Shown one piece after another: positions 15,732-24,196 of a DNA stretch of 64,000 bases (positions are counted from its first letter, which is position 1; each line of letters opens with the position of its first letter). The position numbers and the translations under genes were made by a program. Where the stretch lies: positions 40,469-104,468 of the forward strand of contig PABA01000038.1 of NCBI GenBank assembly GCA_002699025.1. Reading direction: 5' to 3'. Source of the stretch: Sandaracinus sp. (GTDB taxonomy: Bacteria; Myxococcota_A; Polyangia; Polyangiales; Houyiibacteriaceae). Below the pieces are notes generated by a model that searched no databases, was not told where the DNA came from, and saw nothing but the letters and a program-made list of their open reading frames with translations.

Positions 15732-16667
15732 ATGCTCTCGCGGACCGTCGCCCTCCCCCTCGCCCTGGCCGCCGGGCTCGTGGCGGGGTGCGCCGTGGAG
15801 CGCATCGGGCTCGGCCGGCCGGACTCGGGGCGCCCCGGGGACGTGGACGCCGCCCGACCCGATGGCGGCGCGCTCCTCGATGGAGGCGCGCTGCTCGATG
15901 GAGGCGCGCTGCCCGACGCCGCCCGACCCGATGGGGGTCCCGACGGCGGGGGTCCCGACGGCGGCGCGCCCGACAGTGGTCCTCCGGACGGCGGCCCCCC
16001 CGACGGCGGCGTCGACGCCTGCACGCCCGGGCCGGAGCTCTGCAACGGGCGGGACGACGACTGCGATCCCGACACCCCCGACGGCGCCGACGAGCCGGGC
16101 CTCGGCGCCCCCTGCGACGGCGAGGACGCGGACGCCTGCGACGACGGCGTGCTGCGCTGCACGCCCGAGGGCCTCCTCTGCGACGACGACCCCGCGTCGC
16201 GCGAGGAGCGCTGCAACGGCGTCGACGACGACTGCGACGGCGCCACGGACGAAGGCGACGACCTCTGCGGCGCCTGCGTCCCGCGCGCCCTCGGCGCGAG
16301 CGTCTTCCTCTTCTGCGACGAGGCCGGCGACTGGGACGACGCGCGGGACGGCTGCGCAGAGCACGGCGGCGACCTGGCCTCCCTCGAGACGGAGGAGGAG
16401 AGCGACCTCGTCGCCGACGTCATGAACGAGCTCGACTGGCGCGAGGACGCCTGGATCGGCATGGAGGACGCGACCGGGGACGACGACTACGCCTGGCTCT
16501 CCAACGGTGCGGCGCCGAGCTACGACCGCTGGCATGCCCGCGAGCCCACGGGCGGGGGCGAGGACTGCGTGCGCTTCACCCACGGCAGCGAGCGCTGGCG
16601 CGACGCCCCCTGCGACCGCGACCGCTACCTCCGCATCTGCGAGAGCCCGCGGCCGAGCTCGCCCTGA
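15732..16667 (+). CDS. C-type lectin domain lipoprotein with MopE-like repeats
   Basis: 311 residues. The lipobox LVAGC (Cys about 20) is followed by a long Asp/Gly/Pro linker with DGGALLDGGALL repeats. Two MopE-like units come next (CNGRDDDCDPDTPDG and CNGVDDDCDGATDEGDDLC). The C-terminal 120 residues are a C-type lectin fold: WDDARDGCAEHGGDLASLE, then DAWIGMEDATGDDDYAW, WHAREPTGGGEDCV and CDRDRYLRICE, with the WIG motif and conserved Cys. The usual Ca-binding EPN/QPD motif is replaced by EPTG, so sugar binding is uncertain. Surface attachment is inferred. Confidence 0.85.
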   Translation: MLSRTVALPLALAAGLVAGCAVERIGLGRPDSGRPGDVDAARPDGGALLDGGALLDGGALPDAARPDGGPDGGGPDGGAPDSGPPDGGPPDGGVDACTPGPELCNGRDDDCDPDTPDGADEPGLGAPCDGEDADACDDGVLRCTPEGLLCDDDPASREERCNGVDDDCDGATDEGDDLCGACVPRALGASVFLFCDEAGDWDDARDGCAEHGGDLASLETEEESDLVADVMNELDWREDAWIGMEDATGDDDYAWLSNGAAPSYDRWHAREPTGGGEDCVRFTHGSERWRDAPCDRDRYLRICESPRPSSP

Positions 16668-16669
16668 GC

Positions 16670-16771
16670 CGCTCGAGCCAGTGCCGCCCGAGCCGGCTGC
16701 TCGAGCCCGACCGCTCGAGCCGGCTGCTCGAGCCCGGCCGCTCGAGCCCGGCCGCTCGAGCCAGTGCCGCC
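16670..16771. repeat. CTCGAG-rich repeats between convergent genes
   Basis: The spacer contains several CTCGAG palindromes at roughly 10-20-bp steps (GCTCGAGCC and GGCTGCTCGAGCC units). A 19-bp copy at 16670-16688 recurs exactly at 16753-16771 and brackets the array. Several stems can form, so the array may end transcription from both sides. Confidence 0.65.
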
Positions 16772-16841
16772 CCCCCACGCGTCGAGAGCCGACCGCGGGG
16801 GCGGCCGGCTCTCCTCCGAGCTCGACGGGCGCGGACCGGCC

Positions 16842-18659
16842 CTACTCCGCGTAGAGCGCGTCGATCTTCTCGCCGTACTCCTTCATCACGTTCCGGCGCT
16901 TCACCTTCATCGACGGCGTGAGCATGCCGTTCTCGATGCTGAAGTCCTCCGTGCCGAGCGTGAACTTCCGCACCTTCTCGTACTGCTTGAACTCCGCCGA
17001 CCACTCGTCGAGCTGCTGCTGGTAGAGGTCCTGCACCTCGGGCCGCGCGAGCAGCTTCTCCCGGTCGTCCGTGTGCAGCCCCTTCTCCTGGGCCCACTTC
17101 TCGAGCGACTCGAAGTCCGGGATGACCAGCGCCACGTTGAAGTTCTGGTTCATGCCGTAGACCATCACGTTCGCGATGAACGGCGAGAGCTTGAGCTTCT
17201 CCTCGAGCGGCGTCGGCACGACGTACTTGCCGTTGAGCAGCTTGTACTGCTCCTTGATGCGCCCGCTGATGTAGAGGAAGCCGTCGCCGTCGACGTAGCC
17301 CATGTCGCCGGTGCGGAAGCCGCGCTCCCCGTCCTCGCCCTCGACGAAGACCTTCGCGTTCGCCTCGTCGAGGCCGTAGTAGCCCTGCATCACGTTGTGC
17401 CCGTAGACGATGATCTCGCCGTGCTTCGGGTCACCCGTGACGGCCGTGTCGATCTCCACGCGCACGCCGGGGATGGGCTTGCCCACGGAGCCGATCTTCC
17501 GGCCGCTCGGGCTGTTCGCCGTGGCGATGGGCGAGGTCTCGGTCAGGCCGTAGCCCTCGTAGACCATGATGCCGAGGTTGTCGATGAAGTCGGCGACCTC
17601 GCGGCTCAGCGCGGCGCCACCGCTGAAGGCGTACTTGAGGCGCCCGCCGAAGCGGTCGCGCACCTTCGAGAAGACGAGCTTGTCGAAAATGCCGTGCTTG
17701 AAGTCGGCCCAGCCGCTCCGCTTGCGCTGCTCGGCGAGCCCCTTGCGGTACTCGGCGTTCTTCATGGCCGACTCGAAGAGCGACTTCTTCAGGCCCCCCT
17801 CTTCGTCCATGCGCTTGTGCAGGCCGTCGTAGATGCGGTTGAAGATGCGCGGCACGCTGAAGAGGAGCGTCGGCTGCACCTCCGAGAGGTTCGCGACGAT
17901 CTTGTCCACGGCCTCGGCGATGCCCATGGACGCGCCCATGGAGAAGAGGCCGTGCAGCTCGCAGGTCTGACCGAAGCTGTGCGCCCAGGGCAGGAAGCTC
18001 AGCGAGCGGTCGTCCGGCGTCATCGGGAAGAACTCGTGGATGGCGCTGACGTTGCTCGCGAGGTTCTCGTGGCTGAGGAGGACGCCCTTCGGGTTGCCGG
18101 TCGTGCCCGAGGTGTAGATGAAGCCGGCGATGTCGCTCGGCTCGAGCTCCGCGTAGGGCGCGGGCTCGTGGGCGAGCAGGTCGGCGAAGGCGTGCTCGTG
18201 CTCGCGGCTGGCCTCGCCGTCGAGGACGATCACGTGCTCGAGCGTGGACCCCTCGCCCTCGCCGAGCTCGGGCCGGAACTCGGCGACCTGACCGGCGATG
18301 GTGTCGTTCGCCGCGACGAGCACCTTGGCGCCGCAGTCGTTCAGGATGAACTTCCAGTCCTTGGGCATCTGGCTCTCGTACATGGGCACGAAGGCCGCGC
18401 CGAGGCCGTAGCTCGCGTAGGCGGCGATGGCCCACTCGGGCCGGTTGTTGGCGACGATGGCGATCCGGTCGCCCTTCTCCAGGCCGAGCTCCGCGAGGGC
18501 GCCGCGGAGGGCGTCGACCTGCTTGCGGAACTCGCCGTAGGTCATCCACACCCAGCGCCCGTCCTGCTTGGTCCCGAAGAGCGGGCGGTCGGCGAAGGTG
18601 GTCGTCGCGTGCTCGTAGAGGTCGACGAGGTTGCGGAACTTCGGCGTGAACTGGCTCAT
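16842..18659 (-). CDS. fadD: Long-chain acyl-CoA synthetase (AMP-forming)
   Basis: 605 residues. It activates fatty acids to acyl-CoA through an acyl-adenylate. Motifs: the P-loop-like YTSGTTGNPKG, LPWAHSFGQ, the YGLTETSP adenylate motif, YRTGD-like FRTGDMGYVDGDGFLYISGR, and KEQYKLLNGKYVVPTPLEE at the hinge. Length and the insert before YEGYGLTE fit the long-chain FACL family. Of two nearby ATGs, 18659 is chosen because GGGGGAG lies 9 nt upstream; it abuts the other at 18668. No FadR-like site is seen at its promoter, so control by the FadR at 15 kb is not supported by sequence. Confidence 0.9.
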   Translation of the reverse strand: MSQFTPKFRNLVDLYEHATTTFADRPLFGTKQDGRWVWMTYGEFRKQVDALRGALAELGLEKGDRIAIVANNRPEWAIAAYASYGLGAAFVPMYESQMPKDWKFILNDCGAKVLVAANDTIAGQVAEFRPELGEGEGSTLEHVIVLDGEASREHEHAFADLLAHEPAPYAELEPSDIAGFIYTSGTTGNPKGVLLSHENLASNVSAIHEFFPMTPDDRSLSFLPWAHSFGQTCELHGLFSMGASMGIAEAVDKIVANLSEVQPTLLFSVPRIFNRIYDGLHKRMDEEGGLKKSLFESAMKNAEYRKGLAEQRKRSGWADFKHGIFDKLVFSKVRDRFGGRLKYAFSGGAALSREVADFIDNLGIMVYEGYGLTETSPIATANSPSGRKIGSVGKPIPGVRVEIDTAVTGDPKHGEIIVYGHNVMQGYYGLDEANAKVFVEGEDGERGFRTGDMGYVDGDGFLYISGRIKEQYKLLNGKYVVPTPLEEKLKLSPFIANVMVYGMNQNFNVALVIPDFESLEKWAQEKGLHTDDREKLLARPEVQDLYQQQLDEWSAEFKQYEKVRKFTLGTEDFSIENGMLTPSMKVKRRNVMKEYGEKIDALYAE

Positions 18660-18805
18660 GCTGCTCATCTCCCCCCGAGGGCTCCGCAGCGCCGGCCACA
18701 CCCGCGCCGGAGCCGCCCGAGCGAGCGCGCGAACGACGCGCCGGGGGCGCCGGGAACCACCCCTCCCGCGGCCCCCTTCCCGAGGGACGCGGCCCGAGCG
18801 CGGCG

Positions 18806-18833
18806 AGCCTAGCAGGGCGGCGCGGGCCGGCAA
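18806..18833 (-). promoter_or_regulatory. Putative promoter of the acyl-CoA synthetase gene
   Basis: Minus strand: TTGCCG (18833-18828), 16-bp spacer ending in TGC, then TAGGCT (18811-18806), an extended -10 arrangement. The leader would be about 140 nt. Confidence 0.4.
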
Positions 18834-18885
18834 AGCTGCATGCGGCGTGCGGCCATCGGGGCGCCGCGCCGAGCATCCGGGAGCG

Positions 18886-19464
18886 TCAGCCGAGCGCTTC
18901 GCCGTCGCGGGCGGCGCGGTAGTGGCGCCAGCAGACCGGCACGTACTTCTCGTCGGCCCCGAGCTCGATCTGCGGCCCATCGAAGACCGCCGCCCCGTCC
19001 ACCATGCGCAGGTTGAAGACCGCCTTCTTGCCGCAGAAGTAGCAGGTGACCTTCACCTCCTCGATGGAGTCGGCGAGCTCGAAGAGGCGACGCGAGCCGG
19101 GGAAGAGGCGCGCCTGGAAGTCGGTCCGGAGCCCGTAGCAGATCACGGGCACGTTCTGGTCGATGGTGAGGTCCCGGAGCTGGTCGATGAGCGCCTCCGA
19201 GAGGAACTGCGCCTCGTCCACGAGCACGCAGTCGAGGCCCGCGAGCTCGTCGACGGGGAGCGGCGCGTCCGGATCGATCAGAAAGTCCGCCTCCGCCTCG
19301 AGGCCCGAGCGCGACCGGATGAGCGCGGCCCCGAAGCGCGTGTCGAGGCGCGGCTTCATCAGCGCACAGCGCTTGCCCTGCTTGCGGTAGTTGTGGGCGA
19401 CGGCGAGCAGGTTCAGCGTCTTGGCGCTGTCCATGGTGCCGTAGCGGAAGTAGAGCTTGGCCAT
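18886..19464 (-). CDS. tdk: Thymidine kinase (type II)
   Basis: 192 residues, the usual length. It phosphorylates thymidine in the salvage pathway. The start MAKLYFRYGTMDSAKT is like E. coli Tdk; the P-loop is G-T-M-D-S-A-K-T with Ala in place of the usual Gly before Lys. VLVDEAQFL holds the catalytic Glu, and VICYGLRTDFQARLFPGS is the conserved lasso region. Zinc ligands are CYFC and CWRH. GGGGAG lies about 9 nt before the ATG. It is encoded between the acyl-CoA synthetase and phosphatase genes, all on the minus strand but with gaps, so probably not one operon. Confidence 0.95.
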   Translation of the reverse strand: MAKLYFRYGTMDSAKTLNLLAVAHNYRKQGKRCALMKPRLDTRFGAALIRSRSGLEAEADFLIDPDAPLPVDELAGLDCVLVDEAQFLSEALIDQLRDLTIDQNVPVICYGLRTDFQARLFPGSRRLFELADSIEEVKVTCYFCGKKAVFNLRMVDGAAVFDGPQIELGADEKYVPVCWRHYRAARDGEALG

Positions 19465-19547
19465 GGCGGAGCGCTCCCCATATCACGGGAACGCGCGGCG
19501 ATCACCGCAGCCCGCCGCGACCCGCGCTCGGGCCCCGGGCTCCCGCC

Positions 19548-20816
19548 TCACTCGCCGCGCGGGACGTTGTGGAAGGGGCTCGGGAAGAGGCCGTAGGCGA
19601 GGGTCTTGCGCTCGACCTCTTCCTGCGTGGGCGTCTGGAAGGCGTCGTCGAGGCGCAGGCTGAGCGTCTGCGCGAGGCGCCAGAGGAACTTGATGCCGAG
19701 CACCGTGTCCTCCTGCACGAGCGCGTAGAAGGCGTCGCGCGGGAGGCGCACCATCCGGCACTCGCCCACCGCGCGCACGGTCGCCGTCCGCGGCCGCTGG
19801 TTGAGCAGGGCCATGTCGCCGAAGTGGCTGCCCGCGGGGAGCCGCGCGATCTCCGCGCCGTCGCGCTCCACGATGGCCTCCCCGTCGACGATCACGTAGA
19901 GCGCCTCGCTCACCTCGCCCTGCTCGAGCACGACCGCACCCGGCGGCGAGAGGAGCGAATCGAGCCGCGCGCAGACCTTCGTCAGCTCGGCCATGTCGAG
20001 CTCCGTGAAGAGGTGCACGTGGCGGAGCGCCTGGAGGTTGGCCGTGACCTCCGTCGCGCGCTCCCGCTCGGCCACCCCCTCGGGCGCCGGCGCCGCCTCC
20101 ACCTCGAGCACGAGCGCCGTGATGTTGTCGTGCCCGCCGCGCCCGTTGGCCATGCCGACGAGCTGCTCGGCGACGTCGGCCGCGCCGTTCGAGAGCAGCC
20201 GGTGGAGCTCGGCCGCGTCGTCGAAGTACTCGTGGAGCCCATCGCTGCAGAGCAGGAGCCGGTCGCCGGGCAGCACGTCGAAGACGAGCGTGTCGACGAT
20301 CACGCGGGCCTGGGGCCCGACGGCGCGCGTGACGATGTTCGAGTGCTCGCTCTCTTTGGCCTGCTCGGGCGTGAGGATGCCGTGGCGGATCGCGTCGGCG
20401 AGGAAGGTGTGATCGCTCGAGAGCTGGTGGAGCTCGCCGGCGCGCGCGAGGTAGAGGCGGCTGTCGCCGACGTGGGCCATGGCCGCCTGCCCCCCGCGCA
20501 CGATCAGCGCCGTGCAGGTCGTGCCCATGCCGCGCTTCTGCTTGTCCTCTTCCCCGAGCGCGTAGATGCGCCGGTTGGCCTCCACGACGGCCTGCTCGAG
20601 CGCGCGCGCGAGCCCGTTCGCGTCGGTCGCCGACTCCCCGGCGAGGCGCTCGCGCAGGGTCTCGGCGGTCGTGCGGGAGGCCACCTCGCCGGCCGCGTGA
20701 CCGCCCATGCCGTCGCAGACGACGTAGAGGCCGAGCGCCTCGTCCGTGAGGAAGAAGTCCTCGTTGTGCCCCCGCACCTGCCCGACGTCGGTCTTCCCCG
20801 CCGCGATCACCCGCAT
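19548..20816 (-). CDS. PP2C-type protein phosphatase fused to cyclic-nucleotide-binding domain
   Basis: 422 residues. Residues about 5-240 are a PP2C phosphatase with metal-binding motifs intact: NEDFF, VCDGMGGHAAGE, GMGTTCTALIV, HVGDSRLYL, LCSDGLHEYF and GGHDNITALVL. Residues about 265-390 are a CRP-like cNMP domain with GDMALLNQRPRTATV as phosphate-binding cassette (Asp where Glu is usual). It should remove phosphate from Ser/Thr proteins under control of a cyclic nucleotide or similar ligand. The window also encodes a Hanks kinase at 31 kb, a possible but unproven partner. The ATG sits 6 nt after TAGGGT. Confidence 0.9.
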   Translation of the reverse strand: MRVIAAGKTDVGQVRGHNEDFFLTDEALGLYVVCDGMGGHAAGEVASRTTAETLRERLAGESATDANGLARALEQAVVEANRRIYALGEEDKQKRGMGTTCTALIVRGGQAAMAHVGDSRLYLARAGELHQLSSDHTFLADAIRHGILTPEQAKESEHSNIVTRAVGPQARVIVDTLVFDVLPGDRLLLCSDGLHEYFDDAAELHRLLSNGAADVAEQLVGMANGRGGHDNITALVLEVEAAPAPEGVAERERATEVTANLQALRHVHLFTELDMAELTKVCARLDSLLSPPGAVVLEQGEVSEALYVIVDGEAIVERDGAEIARLPAGSHFGDMALLNQRPRTATVRAVGECRMVRLPRDAFYALVQEDTVLGIKFLWRLAQTLSLRLDDAFQTPTQEEVERKTLAYGLFPSPFHNVPRGE

Positions 20817-20873
20817 GGGCCGACCCTACCCGATCGCCGCGCGCCGATCACCGGCGGCGCGCCGCGCTCCCCG

Positions 20874-21956
20874 TCACTCGCCGAGCGCGGTGATCCAGGT
20901 CTCGATGATCTCCCGGCCCTCCGGGTCGACCATGTCGCTCGCCAGCGGCGGCATCTGCTGCACGCCCATGTCGCGCAGGCCCATGCGCCGGAAGAGCGTG
21001 CTGCCCTCCGGGTTGCCCGGCCGGACGCGCACCGTCGCCGTGTCCATGACCCAGGCGCTCGGCTGATCGACCGCGGTCGTGTAGGCGCCCGACGCCTCGA
21101 CCGTCGCGAGGCCCGTGTCGAGCCAGAGGTTCATGCCGGCGGCCGGCTCGAGGCCCCCGTGGCAGGGCCCGCAGTTCGAGTGGAGGTAGCCGAGGGCCTC
21201 ACGCTCGACCGCGTCGCCGGGCACGGCGGCCATGCCCTCGGGGATCGCGTTGCTGAGCAGGCCCAGGGCGTCGAGGTCCGCGAGGGAGGTCTCCGTGTCC
21301 CCGTGCGCGAGCTGGATGGCGCCGAAGCCGAGCACCATGTCCGGCGAGCCGCCGCCCGCGTGGCAGCGGGGGCACGCCGCGATGGGCGGGATATCGTGGT
21401 AGGTGCCGAGCACGTCCGTGGCGCCGTCCATCACCTCCGTCACGACCACCTGCGACTCGTCCCACATGAAGGTGCGCATGCTCCAGGTCGCGATGCCCAC
21501 GCCCTCGCGCACCTTCTCGAAGAGCCGCGTCTCGAGCTTCGTGCCCTCGAGGGAGAAGTTCTTCCAGATGCGCGTGCCCACGGGGAAGACCCAGGAGTCC
21601 GGGTCGCGGGTGTCGATGATCGTGTCCTCCGGGAAGGCGATGAAGCGGTCCTTGTCCGTGTCGTCGGACCAGAGCCAGAACTGCGGGTTGTACGGCAGCA
21701 CGCCCGCCGCCAGCACCGAGCAGCCCGGATCCGCGTAGAGGCCCGGGGGCCCGTCGCAGGGCGGTCCGGCGTCGGTGCCCGCGTCCGTCCCCGCGTCCTC
21801 CGGTCCGGCGTCCATGCCCGCATCCGGGGACCCGGCGTCCACCTCGCCCCCCGCGTCCGTGCCGGCGTCGACCGGCGGCGCCACGTCGTCGTCCCCGCAG
21901 GCCGCGAGGGCGAGCGCGAGAGCTACGGCGAGGGCGAGAGCGGTGTTCGGGCGCAT
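20874..21956 (-). CDS. Dihaem cytochrome-c-like lipoprotein
   Basis: 360 residues with lipobox LALAAC (Cys about 20) and a DAG-rich linker of about 45 residues. Two CxxCH haem c motifs occur: CPRCH about residue 190 and CGPCH about residue 255. Between and around them are segments such as YNPQFWLWSDDTDKDRFI and WVFPVGTRIWKNF, also seen in myxobacterial proteins of the same kind. MPPLASD near the end gives Met residues that could serve as a distal ligand. It probably carries electrons in the periplasm. The redox partner is unknown and no oxidase is nearby. Confidence 0.75.
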   Translation of the reverse strand: MRPNTALALAVALALALAACGDDDVAPPVDAGTDAGGEVDAGSPDAGMDAGPEDAGTDAGTDAGPPCDGPPGLYADPGCSVLAAGVLPYNPQFWLWSDDTDKDRFIAFPEDTIIDTRDPDSWVFPVGTRIWKNFSLEGTKLETRLFEKVREGVGIATWSMRTFMWDESQVVVTEVMDGATDVLGTYHDIPPIAACPRCHAGGGSPDMVLGFGAIQLAHGDTETSLADLDALGLLSNAIPEGMAAVPGDAVEREALGYLHSNCGPCHGGLEPAAGMNLWLDTGLATVEASGAYTTAVDQPSAWVMDTATVRVRPGNPEGSTLFRRMGLRDMGVQQMPPLASDMVDPEGREIIETWITALGE

Positions 21957-22123
21957 CGAGGTCGAATCCGTTCGAGAGGGAGCGCGGAAGGTGACGTAAG
22001 GGTATGCTATGCCAGCTTGGAAGGAGCGTCAGGGAGGACCCGGGCCGTGGGCTCGGGAGGGGGATCCCTCGAACTCGGGTCGAGAGCGGCCCGGTTCCCC
22101 ACCCGCGGCGCGAGGGAGATGGG

Positions 22124-23074
22124 ATGAGCCGGCTTTCGATTGTGGTGGTGATAGGGCTGTCCGTGACGTTCGTCGACGCCCCCGGGAGCGACGGCCTCGC
22201 GCGGGCCCAGGCCGATGGGGAGGGCCCGATCGAGATCCAGCGGAACGAGCCGGAGGGCGAAGAGCCCGGGGCCGCCGAGCGTGAGGCCGCCGAGCGTGAG
22301 GCCGGGGAGCCGGAGGCCTCGTCCCAGGCGCCGCGCTACGACGAGAACCTCGACCAGGCCGCCCGGCTCACCTTCCAGACGGCCCGCGAGGCGTTCAGCC
22401 AGGGCGACTACGAGACGGCCCTCTCGCGCTTCGAGCAGGCCTACTCGCTCAGCCCGCGCCCGGTGCTGCTCTACAACATCGCCGTGACCCTCGACCGGCT
22501 CCGCCGCGACGAGGAGGCGGTGGCGAAGTTCCGCGAGTACCTCGAGCGCGTGCCCGACGCCCCCGACCGCGCCGAGGTCGAGGCCCGCCTGGCCGTGCTG
22601 GAGCGCGCCATCGCCGAGCGCGAGGCCCGCGAGGCGGCCGAGGGCGGCGGCGAGGGCGAGGGCGACGGCCACACGGAGATCATCACGATCGACCCGGACC
22701 CGGACGAGGGCGAGCCCGAGGACGAGGGCTCGAGCGGCCTGCACCCGGCCATCGCGCTCTCGGTGGCGGGCGCCGCGGTCGCCGTGGGCGGCCTGATCGT
22801 CTGGAGCGGTCTGGACGCGCAGTCGAAGAACGACGACTTCGAGAGCTACGCGACGACGCCCGGGGCCGAGCTGGCCCGGGCGGAGCAGATGTTCGACGAC
22901 GTGGAGTCGGCCGAGACCCGGACCAACGCGCTCATCGGCGTGGCCGCCGGGCTCGCGGCAGGCGCCGCCGTGCTCATGATCTTCACGGACTGGGGGGGCG
23001 AGGACGACCCGACCGCCCCGACCGTCTCGGTGGGACCCGACGGCGCCTTCGTGGGCGCGACGGGACGTTTCTGA
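22124..23074 (+). CDS. TPR envelope protein with C-terminal membrane helices
   Basis: 316 residues. An N-terminal hydrophobic segment (LSIVVVIGLSVTFVDAP) looks like a signal peptide. An acidic low-complexity region is followed by two or three TPR units (AREAFSQGDYETALSRFEQA, RPVLLYNIAVTLDRLRRDEE, AVAKFREYLERVPDAPDRAE). Two membrane helices follow (AIALSVAGAAVAVGGLIVW and LIGVAAGLAAGAAVLMIF). This domain order is common in myxobacterial exported proteins of unknown role. GAGGGAG before the ATG is a good ribosome binding site. Its TGA overlaps the next ATG (TGATG), so it opens an operon of three genes. Confidence 0.8.
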   Translation: MSRLSIVVVIGLSVTFVDAPGSDGLARAQADGEGPIEIQRNEPEGEEPGAAEREAAEREAGEPEASSQAPRYDENLDQAARLTFQTAREAFSQGDYETALSRFEQAYSLSPRPVLLYNIAVTLDRLRRDEEAVAKFREYLERVPDAPDRAEVEARLAVLERAIAEREAREAAEGGGEGEGDGHTEIITIDPDPDEGEPEDEGSSGLHPAIALSVAGAAVAVGGLIVWSGLDAQSKNDDFESYATTPGAELARAEQMFDDVESAETRTNALIGVAAGLAAGAAVLMIFTDWGGEDDPTAPTVSVGPDGAFVGATGRF

Positions 23075-24174
23075 TGGCTCGACTCGACACCTCTCTTCGC
23101 CTCCTCGGCGCGCTCTCGCTCGCGGCCTTCGCCGGCTGCTCGCTCGCCGATCCCAGCCTCCTCGACGCGCTCCGCGACGGGAGCGTCACCCCCGGTGAGG
23201 ACGGCGGCCCGCCCGGGGACGGCGGCGGCGTGGACGCCGGCACGGACGCGGCCATCGTCGACACGTCCGGCGCCGTCTCCGAGTGCGGCGCCGACGGCGT
23301 GCGCGTCTTCGCCGACACGGTCGAGGACGTCCGGATCGACACGCGCGCCTTCCGCAACGACGTGGGCTCGCTCCCGAGCTGCGGCCAGAACGCCCCCGGC
23401 CCCGACGCCTTCTTCGCCGTGGACGTCCAGGCGGGCGAGTACTGGCACTTCCACCTCCGGGTGGACGGCGAGAACGACCCCGAGCCGACGGCCCGCAACC
23501 CGGTCCTCTACCTGCTCAACGAGAGCTGCGCGCCGACCATGTGCACGCGCGAGCTCCTCGCGAACTTCTGCGGCGAGGAGCAGGACGAGCACTTCGCCTT
23601 CACCTTCACCGAGGCGGGGCGCTGGTACATCGGCATCGACTCCGGCGTGGCCGACGGCGGCGTCTACCTGCTCGACGCGATCCGCCCGGTCTGCGGGGAC
23701 GGTACGCCCGACCACGGCGAGGCCTGCGACGGCCAGGAGGGCTGCAGCGACGACTGCCACTGGCTGCTGAACGAGGAGTCCGTGCGCGAGCGCGGCTTCA
23801 ACTTCAACGAGCGCGAGGCCAACCTCGTCGACCTGCCCGCCTCCGGGGAGCTCGAGATCCGGGGCGACATCGGCGGCTTCGCCTGCGAGTACCCGGACGT
23901 CTTCGCCATCGACGTGCCCGAGAACTCGCGGCTCCAGGTGCAGGCCCGGGACGGCTCGGGCACGCCCTGCACCGGCGGCACCGCCGAGCAGTTCACGCTC
24001 ACGCTGCAGAACGCGCGCGGCGACGTGCGGGGCGGCGACGTGATGGACGGCTGCCCCTTCATCGACACCGAATTCACCGGCTCCGGGCGCTTCTTCGTCT
24101 TCCTCGAGGACCAGCGCCCGGACACGAGCCGCGCGCTCCAGTACCGGCTCTTCTTCCGACTGACCGACCTCTGA
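23074..24174 (+). CDS. Cys-rich lipoprotein with PPC-like domains
   Basis: 366 residues. Lipobox AFAGC (Cys about 22) is followed by a Gly/Asp linker. Two similar beta-sandwich halves are visible: one with DAFFAVDVQAGEYWHFHLRV and FTEAGRWYIGIDSG, the other with DVFAIDVPENSRLQVQARD and TGSGRFFVFLED, the pattern of bacterial pre-peptidase C-terminal (PPC) domains. Between them lies CGDGTPDHGEACDG followed by GCSDDC, a Cys-rich module common in myxobacteria. Probably a surface binding protein. Overlaps the upstream stop by one base and is followed 22 bp later by the MopE-repeat gene. Confidence 0.75.
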   Translation: MARLDTSLRLLGALSLAAFAGCSLADPSLLDALRDGSVTPGEDGGPPGDGGGVDAGTDAAIVDTSGAVSECGADGVRVFADTVEDVRIDTRAFRNDVGSLPSCGQNAPGPDAFFAVDVQAGEYWHFHLRVDGENDPEPTARNPVLYLLNESCAPTMCTRELLANFCGEEQDEHFAFTFTEAGRWYIGIDSGVADGGVYLLDAIRPVCGDGTPDHGEACDGQEGCSDDCHWLLNEESVRERGFNFNEREANLVDLPASGELEIRGDIGGFACEYPDVFAIDVPENSRLQVQARDGSGTPCTGGTAEQFTLTLQNARGDVRGGDVMDGCPFIDTEFTGSGRFFVFLEDQRPDTSRALQYRLFFRLTDL

Positions 24175-24196
24175 CGCCGAGGACGGGGGGATCTCC

